Below are positions 8,691 to 17,981 of a stretch of 64,000 nt of DNA, piece after piece (positions within the stretch are counted from its first letter, which is position 1; every line of letters begins with the position of its first letter). The translations under genes were made by a program, and so were the position numbers. The notes beneath the pieces were generated by a model. The model worked only from the letters and a program-made list of their open reading frames with translations, searched no databases and had not been told where the DNA came from. This DNA comes from Nonomuraea sp. NEAU-A123 (GTDB lineage: Bacteria; Actinomycetota; Actinomycetes; Streptosporangiales; Streptosporangiaceae): the NCBI RefSeq assembly GCF_018603905.1, contig NZ_JAHFZZ010000003.1:124001-188000 (forward strand), given 5' to 3'.

Positions 8691-9371
8691 TCAGGAAGCC
8701 GCCAGGACGGCGGCGGTCATCGGGGTGCGGGTCGTCCAGCCGATGGTCCGGTAGAGGGCCTGACCGGCGGGCGTGGCCACCAGGATGCCCGTCCTGGCGC
8801 CGCGAGAGGCGGCGATGTCGGCCAGGGCCGTCATGACCACGCGGCCCAGACCGCGACGCCGGTGCTCCGGCGCGGTCTCGACCTGATCCACGACCGCGGT
8901 ACGGCCCGTGACGGCGATCTGCCCCCGGGCCGCGATCTCGCCCGCCGCCGTGAGCAGGCGGGCCACGGTCACGTCCGACCGGGTGGTGACGGCCAGCGTG
9001 TAGCCGTCGGGAGCCGTGGCCAGCCCCCGCGACAGCGGCCCCGTCATCATGAACTCCGGCTCGTCGATCGACCACGCCGGCGTGAGCCAGGGGACGACCG
9101 CCTCCGCCGGAGCGCAGAGCTTGAGCCAGGTGCCCGGCGTGCTGATCGTCTCGGCCAGCAGCCGCAGGTCGTCGGGGGTGGGCGCGGGCAGTACGTGGCG
9201 GGTGACGTGGCCGGGCCGGCCGACGTCCACTCGCAGGCCCCACGGCTCCCGTACGGGCAGCGGGGCGTTGCGCGAGACCACCCAGCCGTCGACCCAGGCC
9301 CGGACGATTTCCGGCCGGACCGTTTCGAGTGCCTCCATCATGAGCGCCAGCTTATTGCCACAGAGTCGCAT
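8691..9371 (-). CDS. GNAT-family N-acetyltransferase
   Basis: The 226-residue protein has its GNAT fold in the C-terminal half. The acetyl-CoA loop is seen as VETAPEHRRRGLGRVVMTAL (Q/R-x-x-G-x-G/A type) around residue 175, with GQALYRTIGW near the end. The N-terminal half (WVDGWVVSRNAPLPV..GLRVDVG) is an extra region found in a group of actinobacterial GNATs and perhaps binds the acceptor. Acceptor unknown. The first ATG is used; ATGs 10-11 codons in are possible alternatives. It is divergent from the next GNAT gene across 56 bp. Confidence 0.8.
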   Translation of the reverse strand: MRLCGNKLALMMEALETVRPEIVRAWVDGWVVSRNAPLPVREPWGLRVDVGRPGHVTRHVLPAPTPDDLRLLAETISTPGTWLKLCAPAEAVVPWLTPAWSIDEPEFMMTGPLSRGLATAPDGYTLAVTTRSDVTVARLLTAAGEIAARGQIAVTGRTAVVDQVETAPEHRRRGLGRVVMTALADIAASRGARTGILVATPAGQALYRTIGWTTRTPMTAAVLAAS

Positions 9372-9427
9372 TTATCGACCTAATAAATGGCGCGCGTGGT
9401 GCGGCGACCTGCGCTTACGCTCCGGAC

Positions 9428-9844
9428 ATGGACATCCGTCGTGCCACCCGTCCTGAGGCCGTCGAGGCGGCCGGCCACCTCTTCGACGCCGCTCCCCTGC
9501 CGGCGGCCACCGCGAGATTCCTCGCGGATGAGGGGCACCACCTGCTCATCGCCTATGTGGACGAGACCCCGGCCGGGATGATCACCGGCGTCGAGACCAC
9601 CCACCCCGACAAGGGGACCGAGATGTTCCTCTACGAGCTCGGCGTGGACGAGCGTTTCCGCGGCCAAGGCATCGCCGGGTCGCTGGTCTCGACCCTGGAA
9701 CGGCTCGCCCGCGAACGCGGCTGCTACGGCATGTGGACGGCCACGGGTGAGGACAACAAGGCGGCCCAGACCACGTACGGCGGAGCGGGCGGAGCACCCG
9801 AGTGGGACCAGATGGTCTACGTGTGGACGTTTGACCAGGAATAG
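9428..9844 (+). CDS. GNAT-family N-acetyltransferase, AAC(3)-I-like layout
   Basis: The 138-residue protein is a single GNAT domain. ELGVDERFRGQGIAGSLVSTLERLARERGC (shown here as the acetyl-CoA loop) and ATGEDNKAAQTTYGGAGG follow the layout of aminoglycoside 3-N-acetyltransferases of class I and their chromosomal relatives. Similarity of layout does not prove that aminoglycosides are the substrate. It is divergent from another GNAT gene, and the short shared intergenic region is AT-rich (ATTTATCGACCTAATAAAT). Confidence 0.75.
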   Translation: MDIRRATRPEAVEAAGHLFDAAPLPAATARFLADEGHHLLIAYVDETPAGMITGVETTHPDKGTEMFLYELGVDERFRGQGIAGSLVSTLERLARERGCYGMWTATGEDNKAAQTTYGGAGGAPEWDQMVYVWTFDQE

Positions 9845-9916
9845 CCATAAGCACCGCAAAAAGGGCGCGGCGTGGCACGTCGTGATCGCGGCACGCGGCA
9901 CGGTAGTGTCCCCGGT

Positions 9917-10825
9917 GTGCGCGTTGAGATTCACGGTCATCGGGGAGCGAGGGGCCTCTGGCCCGAAAACACGCTTCCCGGGCTGAGCCGCACGATGGAG
10001 CTCGGGGTGCACGCGCTCGAGTTCGACGTCGCGCTCACCGCCGATCGGCGGCTCGTGTTGACCCACGACCTCACGGTCTCGGCCGTGACCAGTGCCGACA
10101 CGCGGCCGGTCGCGAAGGACGACCCCCACTTCCCCTATGTCGGCAAGCCGATCAACTCGCTCGGGCTGGCCCAGCTACGCATGCTCGACGTGGGCGTGCG
10201 GCTGCCCCGGCACGCCGACGATCCGTTCGCGACGACGCAGCGGGCGATGCCCGAGACCAGGATGCCCACGCTGGGCGCGGTGCTCGGCCTGGTCAACGCC
10301 TACGAGGCCGAGGACGTACGGCTGCACGTCGAACTCAAGTCCGACCCGACCAGGCCGGAGCTGACGGCCGACCCCGAGCTGTTCACCGAGATGGTGCTGG
10401 AGGAGTTCGACCGGCACGGCAGGCTGGACAACGCGGCGATACTCAGCTTCGACTGGCGGATCATCGGCCACGCCGCCAGGCTGGCGCCGGGCACGCGGCG
10501 CTTCGCGCTGATCGAGCTCGACACCCTGCACTGGAACGGCCCGCTGGGCGACGACATCCCGGCCGCCGCCCGCGAGGCGGGGGCCACGACGCTGTCGCCC
10601 GAGCACGTGATGGTCAACGAGGACCTGATGGCCCAGGTGGCCGCGGCCGAGTTGGACGTCGCGGTCTGGACCGTCAACGACAAGGCGCTGGCGGGCCGGA
10701 TGCTGGACCTTGGGGTGTCGGGGATCGTCACCGACTACCCCGATCGGATGCGCGAGCTGTGGCGGGAGCGCGGGCTGCGACTGCCCGACCCCGTCGGGCC
10801 GCTCAGGCGGCCCGTGGGGGTCTGA
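9917..10825 (+). CDS. Glycerophosphodiester phosphodiesterase
   Basis: The 302-residue protein is predicted to hydrolyse glycerophosphodiesters to glycerol 3-phosphate and an alcohol. The GDPD signature is clear: HGHRGARGLWPENTLPG at the start (catalytic His, Arg, Glu), EFDVALTADRRLVLTHDLTV with the metal-binding Glu/Asp and the second His, LHVELKSD in the middle, and VWTVND near residue 260. No signal peptide is seen, so it is probably cytoplasmic. The GTG at 9917 places the HxxRG motif at the usual position; a GTG at 9872 with AAGGG upstream would add 15 residues. Confidence 0.88.
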   Translation: MRVEIHGHRGARGLWPENTLPGLSRTMELGVHALEFDVALTADRRLVLTHDLTVSAVTSADTRPVAKDDPHFPYVGKPINSLGLAQLRMLDVGVRLPRHADDPFATTQRAMPETRMPTLGAVLGLVNAYEAEDVRLHVELKSDPTRPELTADPELFTEMVLEEFDRHGRLDNAAILSFDWRIIGHAARLAPGTRRFALIELDTLHWNGPLGDDIPAAAREAGATTLSPEHVMVNEDLMAQVAAAELDVAVWTVNDKALAGRMLDLGVSGIVTDYPDRMRELWRERGLRLPDPVGPLRRPVGV

Positions 10826-10832
10826 GAACCTT

Positions 10833-11945
10833 CTAGAGCCAGCCGTTGCGGCGGAAGCCCCGGTGCAGCAGGACGCAGGTCGTGATCATCACGGCGAGCA
10901 CGGCCGGATAGCCCCATACCTGGTTGGTCTCCGGCATGAAGTCGAAGTTCATGCCGTAGATCCCGGCGATCATCGTGGGCACGGCCATGATGGCCACCCA
11001 GGACGAGATCTTGCGCATGTCCTCGTTGGCCAGCGCGTTCGAGCGGGCCAGCGCCGCCTGCAGGATCGAGCTGCACAGCTCGTTCGACGATTCGACCTGC
11101 TCGCACACGCGGGAGAGGTGGTCGCCGACGTCGCGGAAGTATTCGCGCATCTCCGACGGGATCACCCGGCGCTGCGGCAGCGCGGCCAGCGGCGCCTGGA
11201 GCGGCGTGACCGCCCGCTTCAGCTCCAGCATCTCCCGCTTGAGCTGGTAGATGCGGTTGATGTCGCGGGAGCTGACGTCGGCGAAGACGGTCGCCTCGAC
11301 CTCTTCGAGCTCGAGCTGCATGAGGTCGGCGACCTGCAGGTAACGGTCGACGACGTGGTCGGCGATGGCGTGCAGCACGCCCGCCGGGCCGCGGTCCATC
11401 AGCTTGGGCTTGTCCTCGAGCCGCTCGCGCACCTCGGTGAGGGGACAGTGCCGGCCATGTCGTACGGTCACCACGAAGTCGACGCCGAGGAACACCATGA
11501 TCTCGCCCGTGGCGATGATCTCGCTGGTGGCGGTCAGCTCGTCGTGGTCCAGGTAGGCGATGGACTTGAGCACCATGAACAGGGAGTCGCCGTAGCGCTC
11601 GACCTTGGGGCGCTGGTGGGCTTTGACCGCGTCCTCGACGGACAGCGGGTGCAGGCCGAACACGCCGGCCAGCCACTCGACCTCGGGGGCGGCGGGCTCG
11701 TGCAGGCCGACCCAGACGAACGCCTTGGCGCCGTCGGAGTGGCTGTTGTGCTCGCGGACCAGGTCGAGCGACTCCTCGATGCCCGCGGCGTCGACCTTCT
11801 TGCCCTTGATGTAGGCGCCGAACTCGACGATGGAGTCAATGGGAGGCACGCAGCTCTCACGTACCGGCTTGGTGAGCGGGCGCGAGACATGCGGCTGCTG
11901 TACAGGGTGACGGGTGGTGCGACGGAAAAGCGTGGACGAGCGCAT
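10833..11945 (-). CDS. corA: CorA-family magnesium/cobalt transporter
   Basis: The 370-residue protein has the CorA fold: a large cytoplasmic N-terminal domain with long helices (YLQVADLMQLELEEVEATVF, RDINRIYQLKREMLELKRAV) and two C-terminal membrane helices. The signature GMN selectivity motif is present as IAGIYGMNFDFMPE, and the chain ends in a short basic tail (HRGFRRNGWL). It forms a pentameric Mg2+ channel in the family. The ATG has AAAGGGAC upstream. Its stop lies 7 bp from the convergent phosphodiesterase gene. Confidence 0.93.
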   Translation of the reverse strand: MRSSTLFRRTTRHPVQQPHVSRPLTKPVRESCVPPIDSIVEFGAYIKGKKVDAAGIEESLDLVREHNSHSDGAKAFVWVGLHEPAAPEVEWLAGVFGLHPLSVEDAVKAHQRPKVERYGDSLFMVLKSIAYLDHDELTATSEIIATGEIMVFLGVDFVVTVRHGRHCPLTEVRERLEDKPKLMDRGPAGVLHAIADHVVDRYLQVADLMQLELEEVEATVFADVSSRDINRIYQLKREMLELKRAVTPLQAPLAALPQRRVIPSEMREYFRDVGDHLSRVCEQVESSNELCSSILQAALARSNALANEDMRKISSWVAIMAVPTMIAGIYGMNFDFMPETNQVWGYPAVLAVMITTCVLLHRGFRRNGWL

Positions 11946-12318
11946 GGCAGTCCCTTTCCGCCCGACCTGGCACGCTCCACGCGCGACGAAAAGTCACCTC
12001 AATCAAGGAAAAAGCGTGGAGGCACGATCAGGCTGCCGGATTGGAGTGGTCGGGGGCATACACGGTGTACGTGGGTGAGCACGTACTGCTGGGATCACCA
12101 GGTTTCATCCCGGACCACCTCCAATCACAAGAGATGCCACAAAGCCGCCCCAAGTTACCACAGGCGGGATGGACCAGACCGACGATACTCTCTGGCCCGC
12201 CGTCAGATCAGGTAGAACTCCACAAAGATTCCCGCCTATTCCCACATTTCGAGTGCCCGGGCCGGTCTGTCGCGGGTGCGACGGGAAGCCGTGCGGCCGT
12301 CCCTGCCACAATGGGGCG
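11946..12318. other. Intergenic region upstream of purD and corA
   Basis: About 370 bp between divergent corA and purD contain no convincing ORF, tRNA or terminator. The part near 12050-12100 has a TACACGGTGTACGT-like partial palindrome. The purine and magnesium genes presumably share divergent promoters here, but no clear -35/-10 pair stands out. Confidence 0.5.
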
Positions 12319-13539
12319 GTGCGCGTTCTAGTCATCGGATCCGGCGGGCGTGAACACGCCCTGTGCCGCTCACTCATGCTCGATCCCCAGGTCACCGAGC
12401 TCCACAGCGCCCCCGGCAACGCGGGCATGGCGGAGATTTCGACCACGCATCCGGTCACGGCCACCGACCCCGGCCAGGTGACCGAGCTGGCCGTGCGGCT
12501 CGCCGCCGACCTGGTCGTGGTGGGCCCCGAGGCGCCCTTGGTGGCGGGCGTGGCCGACGCGGTGCGCGCCGCGGGCATCGCCTGCTTCGGGCCCTCGGGC
12601 GAGGCCGCGATGATCGAGGGTTCCAAGGCGTTCGCCAAGGAGGTCATGACGGCGGCCGACGTCCCCACGGCCAGGGCGCGGGCCTGCGTCACGCCTGAGG
12701 AGGCGGCCCGGGCCCTCGACGAGTTCGGCGCCCCGTACGTGGTCAAGGACGACGGGCTGGCCGCGGGCAAGGGCGTGGTCGTCACCGGCGACCGGGAGCA
12801 GGCGCTCGCGCACGCGGCGGCGTGCGAGCGGGTGGTGATCGAGGAGTTCCTCGACGGACCCGAGGTCTCGCTGTTCGCGCTCTGCGACGGCACGACGGCC
12901 GTGCCGCTGCAGCCCGCCCAGGACTTCAAGCGGGCCTACGACGGCGACGAAGGGCCCAACACCGGCGGCATGGGCTCCTACACGCCGCTCACCTGGGCGC
13001 CGGAAGGGCTCACCGAGCAGGTGATGCGCGAGGTCGTCCATCCCACGATCGACGAGCTGGCCCGGCGCGGCTGCCCGTTCCAGGGCGTTCTGTACGTGGG
13101 CCTGGCCCTGACCGCGAAGGGGCCGAAGGTGATCGAGTTCAACGCGCGCTTCGGCGATCCGGAGACCCAGGTGGTGCTCGACCGCCTGGAGACGCCGCTG
13201 GCCGGGCTGCTGACGGCGTGCGCCACCGGGCGGCTGAGTGAGCATCCGGCGCCGGTGTTCCGCGGGGGGTCGGCGGTCGCCGTGGTCGTCGCGGCCGAGC
13301 ACTACCCGGACGCCCCGGTGAAGGGCGACGTCATCGAGGGGCTCGAGCCCACCGCCGGCGCCTACGTCCTCCACGCCGGCACGAGACTGGCCGACGGCAA
13401 GGTGCTCTCCGACGGCGGGCGGGTGCTCAACGTGGTCGGCACCGGCCCCGACCAGGAGACGGCCCGCCAGAACGCCTACGAGCTGGTCTCCCGGGTACGG
13501 TTGCGCGGCTCGCACCACAGGACGGACATCGCCCGATGA
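12319..13539 (+). CDS. purD: Phosphoribosylamine-glycine ligase (GAR synthetase)
   Basis: The 406-residue ATP-grasp enzyme joins 5-phosphoribosylamine and glycine in step two of purine synthesis. [15 protein letters not shown] is the standard N-terminus; [17 protein letters not shown] is the ATP-grasp glycine-rich loop; [12 protein letters not shown] and [14 protein letters not shown] are the substrate and metal regions. The GTG at 12319 was chosen from this N-terminus and the GGGGCG just upstream. Its TGA overlaps the purC ATG (ATGA), so the two are translationally coupled. Confidence 0.96.
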   Translation: MRVLVIGSGGREHALCRSLMLDPQVTELHSAPGNAGMAEISTTHPVTATDPGQVTELAVRLAADLVVVGPEAPLVAGVADAVRAAGIACFGPSGEAAMIEGSKAFAKEVMTAADVPTARARACVTPEEAARALDEFGAPYVVKDDGLAAGKGVVVTGDREQALAHAAACERVVIEEFLDGPEVSLFALCDGTTAVPLQPAQDFKRAYDGDEGPNTGGMGSYTPLTWAPEGLTEQVMREVVHPTIDELARRGCPFQGVLYVGLALTAKGPKVIEFNARFGDPETQVVLDRLETPLAGLLTACATGRLSEHPAPVFRGGSAVAVVVAAEHYPDAPVKGDVIEGLEPTAGAYVLHAGTRLADGKVLSDGGRVLNVVGTGPDQETARQNAYELVSRVRLRGSHHRTDIAR

Positions 13540-14372
13540 AGCACCTGCACGCCGGCAAGATTCGCGACCTCTACCAGACCGACGACGGACTCCTGCTGAT
13601 GGTCGCCTCCGACCGGATATCGGCCTTCGACCACATACTGGAGCCCGAGATCCCCGACAAGGGGGCCATCCTCACGCAGATGTCGCTGTGGTGGTTCGAC
13701 CGGCTCTCCGACGTGGTGCCCAACCACATCGCGGGGCCGGGGCCCGACTCCCGCAGCATGCTGTGCAAGCCGCTGTCGATGGTGGCCGTCGAGTGCGTGG
13801 CGCGCGGTTACCTGACCGGCTCGGGCCTGATCGACTACCGGCGCGACGGGGCGGTCTCGGGGGTACGGCTGCCGCCGGGCCTCGAAGACGGGTCCCGGCT
13901 GCCCGAGCCGATCTTCACGCCCTCGACGAAGGCCCCGGTCGGGCAGCACGACGAGCCGATCTCCTTCGAGCGGGTCGTCGGCGACGTGGGCGCGGAGACG
14001 GCCGAGGCACTCCGCCAGATCACGCTGGCCGTCTACACCCGCGGCGCCGAGATCGCCCGCGAGCGGGGCATCATCCTGGCCGACACCAAGATCGAACTGG
14101 GCCGCGACGCCGATGGCGTACTCACGCTGGGGGACGAGGTCCTTACGCCCGACTCGTCACGATTCTGGCCCGCTGACGCGTGGCAGCCCGGACGCACACA
14201 ACCGTCCTTTGATAAGCAATATGTTAGGGATTGGTTGCTCTCGCCCGAATCGGGATGGGACAAAGACTCCGGAACTCCCCCGCCTCGCCTTCCGGATAAG
14301 GTGGTAGAGCAGACCAGACAGCGTTATCTGGAAGCGTACGAGCGCATCACCGGAGCTCCCTTTAGCGGATGA
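13536..14372 (+). CDS. purC: SAICAR synthetase
   Basis: The 278-residue enzyme converts CAIR and aspartate to SAICAR with [19 protein letters not shown] is the N-terminal nucleotide-binding hairpin; [25 protein letters not shown] ([15 protein letters not shown]) and ADTKIELG are family motifs. [20 protein letters not shown] near the end matches the long actinobacterial form. It overlaps purD by 4 nt, and the two form one operon. Confidence 0.96.
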   Translation: MKHLHAGKIRDLYQTDDGLLLMVASDRISAFDHILEPEIPDKGAILTQMSLWWFDRLSDVVPNHIAGPGPDSRSMLCKPLSMVAVECVARGYLTGSGLIDYRRDGAVSGVRLPPGLEDGSRLPEPIFTPSTKAPVGQHDEPISFERVVGDVGAETAEALRQITLAVYTRGAEIARERGIILADTKIELGRDADGVLTLGDEVLTPDSSRFWPADAWQPGRTQPSFDKQYVRDWLLSPESGWDKDSGTPPPRLPDKVVEQTRQRYLEAYERITGAPFSG

Positions 14373-14448
14373 TTCGGCTGGGGCAGGCGTGGTTAGCGGC
14401 TACTCTTGGCCGGTCTAGCCAGACCGAGACCTCCGAGGAGCCGCACGA

Positions 14449-15714
14449 ATGGTCCGTTACCGCGTGCGCGGTGGCAACCCACTGCGTGGAACCGCCTTCA
14501 TCCAGGGCGCGAAGAACGCCGTGCTGCCCATGATCGGTGCGGCTCTGCTGGCCGCCAACGGCCGCACCGTCCTGCGCAATGTGCCGATCATCGAGGATGT
14601 GCGGCGGGCGGTGGAGCTGGCGGAGTCCGTCGGCGCCTACGTCGAGCTGCACGAGGCAGAGCGCACGCTGGTAATCGACGCCTCCCGGCTGACCAGCGCG
14701 GTGCTGCCCGCCGACATCGCCAGGCGCTTCCGCGGCTCGGTCCTGTTCACTCCCGCCCTGCTGCATCGGCTGGGCGAGGCGATCGTGGAAGGGGTCGGCG
14801 GCTGCAATCTCGGCAGCCGCAACCTCGACTTCCACTATCTCGGCTACAAGCGGCTGGGCGCGGTCGTCGACGAGGGCGAGACGGTCATCCACGTCAAGGC
14901 GTCCGGCCTGACCGGCGCGACCCTCTACCTCGACACCCCCTCGCACACCGGCACCGAGAACCTCATCATGGCCGCCTCTCTGGCCAAGGGCATCACCGTC
15001 ATCGAGAACGCGGCGCTGGAGCCCGAGGTGCTCGACGTCATCGACATGCTCACCAAGATGGGCGCGCGCATCAGCGGCGGCGGCACCGGCTTCATCACCG
15101 TCGAGGGCGTCGACGAGCTGCACGCCGTCGAGCACACCGTGATGCCCGACCGGCTCGACGCCGGTGTGTTCGCGATGGGCGCGGCGATCACCGGCGGCGA
15201 CCTCAGCCTCGTCGGCACCGGCCTCGACCTGGGTGTGGTCCGCTACAAGCTGGAGCAGATGGGCGTCGACTTCGCCCGGCCCGGCGCGGTCCTGCACGTA
15301 CGGTGCGAGCGGCCGCTGCGGCCGATCAACATCATCACCGACACCTACCCGGGCTTCGCCACCGACCTCCAGTCGCCGATGATGACGGTCGCCGCCCTGG
15401 CCGATGGCACCAGCTACATCCACGAGCGCATCTTCGACGGCCGCTTCGCGCTGGCCGGCGAGCTGAACAAGATGGGCGCCGACGTGGAGGTCGAAGGCAG
15501 CAGGGCCATCGTCAGGGGCGCGACCCCGCTGAAGGGCACCCGCGTGACAGCGCACGACCTGCGTTCCGGTATCGCGCTGGTGCTCGCGGGACTGGCCGCC
15601 GAAGGCGAGACCGTCATCGAGTCCGGTTACCTCATCGACCGCGGGCACGCGCATCTCGCCGATCGAATGCGGGCACTCGGGGCGGACATTACACAAGAGA
15701 TTTCCGAACGCTAA
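14449..15714 (+). CDS. murA: UDP-N-acetylglucosamine 1-carboxyvinyltransferase (MurA family)
   Basis: The 421-residue EPSP-synthase-fold enzyme transfers enolpyruvate from PEP to UDP-GlcNAc, the first step of peptidoglycan precursor synthesis. The substrate lysine motif [12 protein letters not shown] is at residues about 18-29, and the fosfomycin-reactive cysteine is kept in [13 protein letters not shown] (about 121-133). [17 protein letters not shown] and the C-terminal [13 protein letters not shown] are also family hallmarks. Actinomycetes often carry two MurA paralogues; whether this is the main one cannot be told here. GAGGAG lies 8 nt upstream of the ATG. Confidence 0.9.
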   Translation: MVRYRVRGGNPLRGTAFIQGAKNAVLPMIGAALLAANGRTVLRNVPIIEDVRRAVELAESVGAYVELHEAERTLVIDASRLTSAVLPADIARRFRGSVLFTPALLHRLGEAIVEGVGGCNLGSRNLDFHYLGYKRLGAVVDEGETVIHVKASGLTGATLYLDTPSHTGTENLIMAASLAKGITVIENAALEPEVLDVIDMLTKMGARISGGGTGFITVEGVDELHAVEHTVMPDRLDAGVFAMGAAITGGDLSLVGTGLDLGVVRYKLEQMGVDFARPGAVLHVRCERPLRPINIITDTYPGFATDLQSPMMTVAALADGTSYIHERIFDGRFALAGELNKMGADVEVEGSRAIVRGATPLKGTRVTAHDLRSGIALVLAGLAAEGETVIESGYLIDRGHAHLADRMRALGADITQEISER

Positions 15715-15855
15715 AAAACGTTAGGAATACCTCGTTGAGCTGCTGATATACCTTCTCAGCCAGTCAAGCAGAACGGCTTTCCGGAAAAGTCGGGCGTGAC
15801 ATTATGGTCCCCGCGAGCGATCGTTCCAAAAGAGAGCACTGCAACAGACAGCAGG

Positions 15856-17205
15856 ATGGGACGAACATTGGTCGAGAGGGCCGAAGAAACTCCCCGAGTG
15901 TCACGCCCGGGTGCCATGACACCGGACCTCACCATTGGTGTGGTCGGACCCCACGATCTGGTCGAGCGGGTCATGCTAATGGGACACGCTGCTGCGCCAC
16001 TTCCGTGCCGCCTTGTGGCGGCCGCCTACCGCGATGAGCAGGAGGCGCCCGACAAAGTGACGCGGCTCGGTCCCGGCGTGGACGCATGCCTTTTCGCCAG
16101 CCCGGTCCCCTACGACCTGGCCAGGCGCTCAGGTGTGCTGACGATGCCCGCGACCTACGTGCAGCTCGGCGGGGCGGCGCTGGTCGCCGCGCTGGCCAAG
16201 GCGGCGCTGGATCCGCGCATCGACCCGCAGCGGGTGAGCATTGACGTGGTCGCCAGGGCAGACGTCGAAGAGGCGTACACAGACCTCGGGATAGCCGCAA
16301 CGGAAGTACACAGCCGCGACGAGCCGGGCGCCACCGGCACGATCGCGGCCTACCACGAACGCCTGGCCCGGCAGGGATCCACCACCGGCGCGCTCACGTG
16401 CCTGCCGGCGGTCGCCGAACGCCTTCAAGCGTCCGGCGTCCCGGCCATCAGGATCAGGCCGACCTCCGCGGCCGTGCGCACCGCGCTGCACACCGCAGCG
16501 CTGCTCGGTGCACACCACCGCCTGGAGGAATCTCAGCTCACCGTGGTACTGGTCGAGGTGCCGACGCTACGCGAGCCGGTACGCCGCGCCGCGCCACGTT
16601 ACTGGCGCGACGAGCTCCGGCTCTCGCTGCACCGGCTGCTCGTCCAGGAGGCGAACCGCATCAACGCCACCGTCTGGCCGATCGACGATCACAGCTATCT
16701 GGTCACCGCGACCAGGGGCTCGATCGCCGCCGCGACCGACGGGTTCAGGGTGTTGCCGTTCGCCGCCAGGATCCGCGACGAGCTGGGTCTGGCGGTCGAG
16801 GTCGGCGTGGGCATGGGACGCACCACCCACGACGCGGAGTCGCACGCGCGGGCGGCGCTGGCGCGTACGCAGGCGGGTAAACAGGCCCAGGGCTTCGCCG
16901 TGGACCGCGAGGGCCGAGCCCTCATCCCGGCTCCGCGGATGCCGCCTCAGGGCTCCACCGCGCTCAAACCCAAGGGCGTGGAGGTGCTGGCCCGGCTCGC
17001 CGCCAAGCTGGAGGGCGGCGACACCGTGGTGGACGCGGAGGGCGCGGGAAAGATGCTCGGGGTGACGCCGCGTACGGCTCGGCGGTTGCTGCGCACGTTG
17101 GTCGACGAGGGACTCGCGTGGCCGCTGCCGCCCAACCGTACGCCTCAACCGGGCCGGCCGCGCCAGCTTTACCGCCTCATCGTGGAGAAGCTCGGGCCTC
17201 GCTGA
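15856..17205 (+). CDS. Putative regulator: substrate-sensing/degenerate cyclase-like region plus C-terminal winged HTH
   Basis: The product has about 449 aa. Residues 20-230 form an alpha/beta region (LTIGVVGPHDLVERVMLMGH, VSIDVVARADVEEAYTDLGI) reminiscent of a periplasmic-binding-like or PrpR-type sensing domain. A middle segment (LTVVLVEVPTLREPVRRAAP to VEVGVGMGRTTHDAESHARA) looks like a GGDEF/nucleotide-cyclase fold without catalytic acidic motifs. The last 80 residues hold a winged helix (AGKMLGVTPRTARRLLRTLVDEGLAW). Related actinobacterial proteins are uncharacterised transcription regulators. The start is uncertain: ATG 15856, GTG 15796 or ATG 15916 are possible. It ends just before a strong terminator. 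Confidence 0.6.
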   Translation: MGRTLVERAEETPRVSRPGAMTPDLTIGVVGPHDLVERVMLMGHAAAPLPCRLVAAAYRDEQEAPDKVTRLGPGVDACLFASPVPYDLARRSGVLTMPATYVQLGGAALVAALAKAALDPRIDPQRVSIDVVARADVEEAYTDLGIAATEVHSRDEPGATGTIAAYHERLARQGSTTGALTCLPAVAERLQASGVPAIRIRPTSAAVRTALHTAALLGAHHRLEESQLTVVLVEVPTLREPVRRAAPRYWRDELRLSLHRLLVQEANRINATVWPIDDHSYLVTATRGSIAAATDGFRVLPFAARIRDELGLAVEVGVGMGRTTHDAESHARAALARTQAGKQAQGFAVDREGRALIPAPRMPPQGSTALKPKGVEVLARLAAKLEGGDTVVDAEGAGKMLGVTPRTARRLLRTLVDEGLAWPLPPNRTPQPGRPRQLYRLIVEKLGPR

Positions 17206-17218
17206 CCGCCCCCTGATA

Positions 17219-17274
17219 CGGGTCCGCCGTCCCCCCTTCCCCTTTCCTGGGGCGGCGGGCCCCCGACCCGTTTT
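17219..17274 (+). terminator. Intrinsic terminator after the cyclase-like regulator gene
   Basis: CGGGT (17219-17223) and CCGCCG plus CCCC pair with GGGG, CGGCGG and ACCCG (17266-17270), followed directly by TTTT. One T is bulged in the 5' arm. Confidence 0.75.
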
Positions 17275-17385
17275 ATCCGGCGTTTTTGACGCGGGTGAAC
17301 TTGGGATTGACCGCGATCGAAGGGGGTATGTATTGCGACGCCCCCGATCGACGGGATTCGGACGGGGGCACCAAAATTTCCTCGT

Positions 17386-17814
17386 TCAGCAGCCGCAGGC
17401 GATGCCCTCTTCCGGGGCGGTGAGCGGGTCCACGCGGTGGCGGGTGACGCCTGACGCGGTCTCCACCGGGAAGCCTTCCCTGGCCCAATACTCGAAGCCA
17501 CCCAGCATTTCCTTGACCTGGTAGCCGAGCCTGGCGAATTCCAAGGCCGCTCGGGTGGCGCCGTTGCAGCCGGGCCCCCAGCAGTACGTCACCACTGTCG
17601 CGTCCCTGGGGATCGTCGCGGGCGCGCGGGTAGCGATCTCGGCGGTGGGAAGATGGACGGCGCCCTGGATGTGGCCCTGGTCCCAGCTCTCCCGGCTGCG
17701 GGAGTCGATCACGACGATGGCCTGGGCGGCCAGGTCGGCGGCCACGTCGGAGACGTCGGTCTCGAAGGTCAGGCGGGCGGAGAAGTGGGCCACGGCTGCT
17801 GCAGGTCCTGACAT
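17386..17814 (-). CDS. Single-domain rhodanese-like sulfurtransferase
   Basis: The 142-residue protein has the rhodanese fold. IVVIDSRSRESWDQGHIQGAVH (conserved D and R, with GHI.GA.) is followed by the active-site loop VTYCWGPGCNGATRAA, whose cysteine would carry persulfide sulfur. LGYQVKEMLGGFEYWAREGF is the usual C-terminal part of this subgroup. A further Cys pair ends the chain (GIACGC), which is unusual and might bind metal or sulfur. Donor and acceptor are unknown. It is monocistronic. Confidence 0.88.
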   Translation of the reverse strand: MSGPAAAVAHFSARLTFETDVSDVAADLAAQAIVVIDSRSRESWDQGHIQGAVHLPTAEIATRAPATIPRDATVVTYCWGPGCNGATRAALEFARLGYQVKEMLGGFEYWAREGFPVETASGVTRHRVDPLTAPEEGIACGC

Positions 17815-17981
17815 TTCGCGATATTTCCCTTCTTGGGCGCGTTGATGCGACCGATGTTGCCAGGCGACCAGAAGGCTAGAAAGTGGCGTGAAAGCCCACT
17901 ATCGTTAACATTCCGCCACCCCCTAGCGAGGTCCGATACCCGCAGGCGTTTTGTCGGGAGCGACCGCTATTGTCAGGAGCT

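Noticed and set aside
9428..9844. Aminoglycoside resistance gene
   Set aside because: The GNAT layout resembles AAC(3)-I, but this fold layout is common to many non-resistance acetyltransferases and there is no mobile context at this position.
14449..15714. MurA homologue thought to lack the catalytic cysteine
   Set aside because: On closer reading the cysteine is present in GGCNLGSRN, aligned with the usual GGCxIGxRP, so the enzyme looks intact.
17336..17376. Inverted repeat GCCCCCG...CGGGGGC between regulator and rhodanese genes as a terminator
   Set aside because: Neither strand has a T-run after it, the loop is long, and a better terminator with TTTT lies just upstream at 17219-17274. 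It could still act for the rhodanese gene but support is weak.
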